The notes under the pieces were generated by a model. That model was not told the origin of the DNA. It saw nothing but the letters and a program-made list of their open reading frames with translations, and searched no databases. 64,000 nucleotides of DNA. It comes from JBQTKD01 sp963703165 (GTDB lineage Bacteria > Actinomycetota > Actinomycetes > Sporichthyales > Sporichthyaceae). Shown piece after piece: positions 61,609-64,000 of the stretch; position 1 is the stretch's first letter; the number at the start of each line of letters is the position of its first letter. Location of the stretch: positions 806,001-870,000 of the forward strand of contig OY969798.1 in the NCBI GenBank assembly GCA_963703165.1, read 5' to 3'. The position numbers and the translations under genes were made by a program.

Positions 61609-64000
61609 GTGGCTATCCGCGTCGCCGTCGAGCACCGCACCGTCTACAAGTTCGATCGCCCGACCGAGATCGGCCCGCACCTGGTGCGGCTGCGTCCCGC
61701 CCCGCACTGCCGCACCCCGATCACCGGCTACTCGCTGCGCGTCGAGCCCGCCGAGCACTTCGTCAACTGGCAGCAGGACGTCTACGGCAACCACGCCGCG
61801 CGGCTGGTCTTCCCGACGCCCGCGACCGAGCTCGCGATCACCGTCGACCTCGTCGCGGACATGTCTTCCATCAACCCCTTCGACTTCTTCGTCGACGACG
61901 CCGCGAAGCAGTTCCCGTTCGAGTACGCGGCGGGCTCGGCCGAGGACCTTGTCCCGTACCTGCGCCGCGTCGACGAGCCGGGTTCGGCGCCGGGATCCGG
62001 CGCCGGACCGCGGCTGCGGCATTGGCTGGACACCTTCGACGCCGACAAGGCCAAGGGCACCGCGATCGTCGACTTCCTCGTCGAGATCAACCGGCGCGTG
62101 GCTGGAGACGTCGCGTACTCGTTGCGCATGGAACACGGCGTGCAGTCCCCCGACGAGACCTTGGCGCGCGGCATCGGGTCCTGCCGGGACAGCGCATGGC
62201 TGCTCGTGGCGATCATGCGCGAGCTGGGTCTCGCGGCCCGGTTCGTGTCCGGTTACCTCGTGCAGCTGGTACCTGACGATGCATCAGCGAACTTCACGCA
62301 GGACTTCACCGACCTGCACGCCTGGGCCGAGGTCTACGTCCCCGGGGCCGGCTGGGTCGGCCTGGACGCCACGTCCGGGCTGATGGCCGGCGAGGGACAT
62401 ATCCCGCTGGTGGGCAGCCCCCGCCCGGAGCACGCGGCACCGATCAGCGGCACCACCGGCCCGGTGAACGTCACCATGGAGTTCGCCAACTCGGTGCGCC
62501 GCATCCACGAGGACCCCCGGGTCAGCAAGCCATATACCCAGCCGCAACTGGAACGCATCGCCGCGTTGGGTGAACAGGTCGACGCCCTGCTGACCGCAGG
62601 GGACGTCCGCCTCACGATGGGCGGCGAACCGACCTACGTCGCCGCCGGTGACATGGAATCCGCGCAATGGCGGGTCGCGGCCGACGGCGAGGACAAGCGC
62701 CGCTACGCCCTGGAACTGGCCGCGCAACTCAAGGAGCACTACGCGCCGGCCGGGATCGTCATGCACGGGCAGGGCAAGTGGTACCCGGGTGAGCCGCTGC
62801 CCCGCTGGGAGATCCGGCTCCTCTGGCGCTCCGACGGGCAGCCGCTCTGGACCGACCCGGCCCTGCTCGACGAACCCTGGACCGAACCCCGCTTCGAGCC
62901 CGGCTCCGCGGCAGCGGCCGAGGCGGTCGGGCAACTGACCACCGCCATCGCGGCCCGGCTCGGGGTCCCCGACAGCTTCACTCGCCCGCTCTACGAGGAC
63001 CCGCTGGAGCGCCTGGCCGCCGAGGCCGCGTTGCCCGCGGGCCCGCCCCCGCCGGTTCCCGGCAGCGACGTCTGGCCCGCCGACGGCGACCGTCGCTCGG
63101 CCGTGATCGCGGCTCTGGACGCCGAACGAGGGCTGCCGGCTGCCTGGGCGATCCCGCTCAGCCGCGCCGAGGGTGAGCCGGTGTGGGCGACCATGGCCTG
63201 GACCACCCGACGTGGCGAGGTGTTCCTGCGCCCGGGTACGTCCCCGGCCGGCCTCCGCCTGCCGCTGGACGCTCTGGCCTGGACCCCACCCCCGCTCGAG
63301 CCCGAGCGGTCCCGCTTCGCCCCGACGACCCCGCTGCCGGCCGTGAAGGCGGCCCCGGCCGGCGCCCCCCGCCCGGCCGGTGGGCCCGGCGCCGCGGTGC
63401 TCCCGCCGGAGCGGGCCCGGACCACCTCGCTGTGCGTCCAGGAGCGCGACGGACACGTGTTCGTGTTCCTGCCCCCGTTCAAAGCGGCGGAGCACAGCGT
63501 GGAACTGCTTCAGGTGATCGAGGCGGCCGCAGCGGCCACCGGGATCCCCGTCGTCCTGGAGGGTTACCCGCCGTCCGGCGATGACCGCCTGAGTTCGCTG
63601 ACCGTCACCCCCGACCCCGGGGTCATCGAGGTCAACGTCCACCCCTCGGCCAGCTGGACCGAGCTGTGCGAGATCAACCGGACCCTGCACACCGCCGCCA
63701 CCACAGTGGGCCTGGCCGCCGAGACCTTCAGCATGGACGGCCTGCACACCGGCACCGGAGGGGGCGGACACCTCACCCTCGGCGGCCGCACGCCGGCGGA
63801 CTCCCCCATGCTGCGCCGCCCCGACCTGCTGGTCAGCATGCTCACCTACTGGCAGCACCACCCCGGCCTGAGCTACCTGTTCTCCGGGCGCTTCATCGGC
63901 CCGACCAGCCAGGCGCCCCGCGTCGACGAGGCGCGCCACGAAACCCTCTACGAACTCGAGATCGCCTTCGCCGAACTCGCAGCCCTCGACGACCCACGGC
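61609..64000 (+). CDS. Transglutaminase-like/DUF2126 protein, 3' end outside window
   Basis: At least 797 residues in one open frame from GTG 61609 (GAGG four bases upstream) to the window end, where it is still open. The N-terminal bacterial transglutaminase-like region has the catalytic triad candidates: cysteine in GIGSCRDSAWLL, histidine in DLHAWAEVYVPG and aspartate in GLDATSG. From about residue 330 a DUF2126 region follows (RLTMGGEPTYV and FIGPTSQAPRVDEARHETLYE). Such proteins are large cysteine-peptidase-like enzymes next to circularly permuted ATP-grasp genes; the partner may lie beyond the window. Confidence 0.88.
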   Translation, partial: MAIRVAVEHRTVYKFDRPTEIGPHLVRLRPAPHCRTPITGYSLRVEPAEHFVNWQQDVYGNHAARLVFPTPATELAITVDLVADMSSINPFDFFVDDAAKQFPFEYAAGSAEDLVPYLRRVDEPGSAPGSGAGPRLRHWLDTFDADKAKGTAIVDFLVEINRRVAGDVAYSLRMEHGVQSPDETLARGIGSCRDSAWLLVAIMRELGLAARFVSGYLVQLVPDDASANFTQDFTDLHAWAEVYVPGAGWVGLDATSGLMAGEGHIPLVGSPRPEHAAPISGTTGPVNVTMEFANSVRRIHEDPRVSKPYTQPQLERIAALGEQVDALLTAGDVRLTMGGEPTYVAAGDMESAQWRVAADGEDKRRYALELAAQLKEHYAPAGIVMHGQGKWYPGEPLPRWEIRLLWRSDGQPLWTDPALLDEPWTEPRFEPGSAAAAEAVGQLTTAIAARLGVPDSFTRPLYEDPLERLAAEAALPAGPPPPVPGSDVWPADGDRRSAVIAALDAERGLPAAWAIPLSRAEGEPVWATMAWTTRRGEVFLRPGTSPAGLRLPLDALAWTPPPLEPERSRFAPTTPLPAVKAAPAGAPRPAGGPGAAVLPPERARTTSLCVQERDGHVFVFLPPFKAAEHSVELLQVIEAAAAATGIPVVLEGYPPSGDDRLSSLTVTPDPGVIEVNVHPSASWTELCEINRTLHTAATTVGLAAETFSMDGLHTGTGGGGHLTLGGRTPADSPMLRRPDLLVSMLTYWQHHPGLSYLFSGRFIGPTSQAPRVDEARHETLYELEIAFAELAALDDPR

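Overview
The window is about 70% G+C and looks chromosomal, from a Gram-positive actinobacterium. Pointers to that group are ClpC2, the GlnA2-GlnE pair, an actinobacterial LigB-type ATP-dependent DNA ligase, a GlnR box, frequent GTG starts and ATGA/GTGA overlaps. I cannot name the genus from sequence alone.

Left host segment (1-32.5 kb). A histidine kinase/response regulator pair is followed by a small HNH-like gene and zwf. Next come a TetR gene and an AlkB-type alkane monooxygenase, divergent from the autoregulator clpC2 across a cluster of palindromes. Two secreted collagen-like proteins, a small membrane protein and a lipoprotein with a duplicated domain follow. Nitrogen and cofactor genes come next: glnE, glnA2 with a GlnR box, nadE and panB. 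An AbiEi/DUF559 gene sits between nadE and panB, flanked by 52-bp inverted repeats. The rest holds a secreted metzincin, two paralogous small proteins, a BtuF-like protein, map, two paralogous membrane proteins, a polysaccharide deacetylase, ligB, a possible secreted toxin/immunity cluster, a glycine-rich secreted protein, an AhpD-like protein and a Nudix hydrolase.

Integrated element (32533-59059). A perfect 32-bp direct repeat, identical to the 3' end of the RNase P RNA gene, marks both ends of a 26.5-kb island. The intact rnpB lies just to the right on the minus strand. The island carries DUF433/DUF5615 and AbiEi-type toxin-antitoxin genes, a tyrosine integrase, an excisionase-like gene and a MobF relaxase-helicase. 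Its cargo is an MmpL-type exporter, a cytochrome P450 with a divergent AraC regulator, a sulfane-sulfur operon, a copper operon with CsoR operators, and an ApbE/FMN-binding ferric-reductase-like pair. No type IV secretion genes are visible, so it looks like an integrative mobilizable element rather than a self-transmissible one. The sulfane-sulfur operon is ArsR-rhodanese, then a single-ORF metallo-beta-lactamase/rhodanese/rhodanese/MFS protein, then a TusA-like protein.

Right host segment (59.0-64 kb). It holds rnpB, a decayed or mis-sequenced nucleotidyltransferase pair, an unknown gene, a Rieske protein and a transglutaminase/DUF2126 gene running off the window.

Caution: several conserved genes (glnE, mmpL, csoR, a DUF433 gene, the nucleotidyltransferase pair) are broken only by single-base indels. 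That pattern suggests assembly errors at least as strongly as gene decay.
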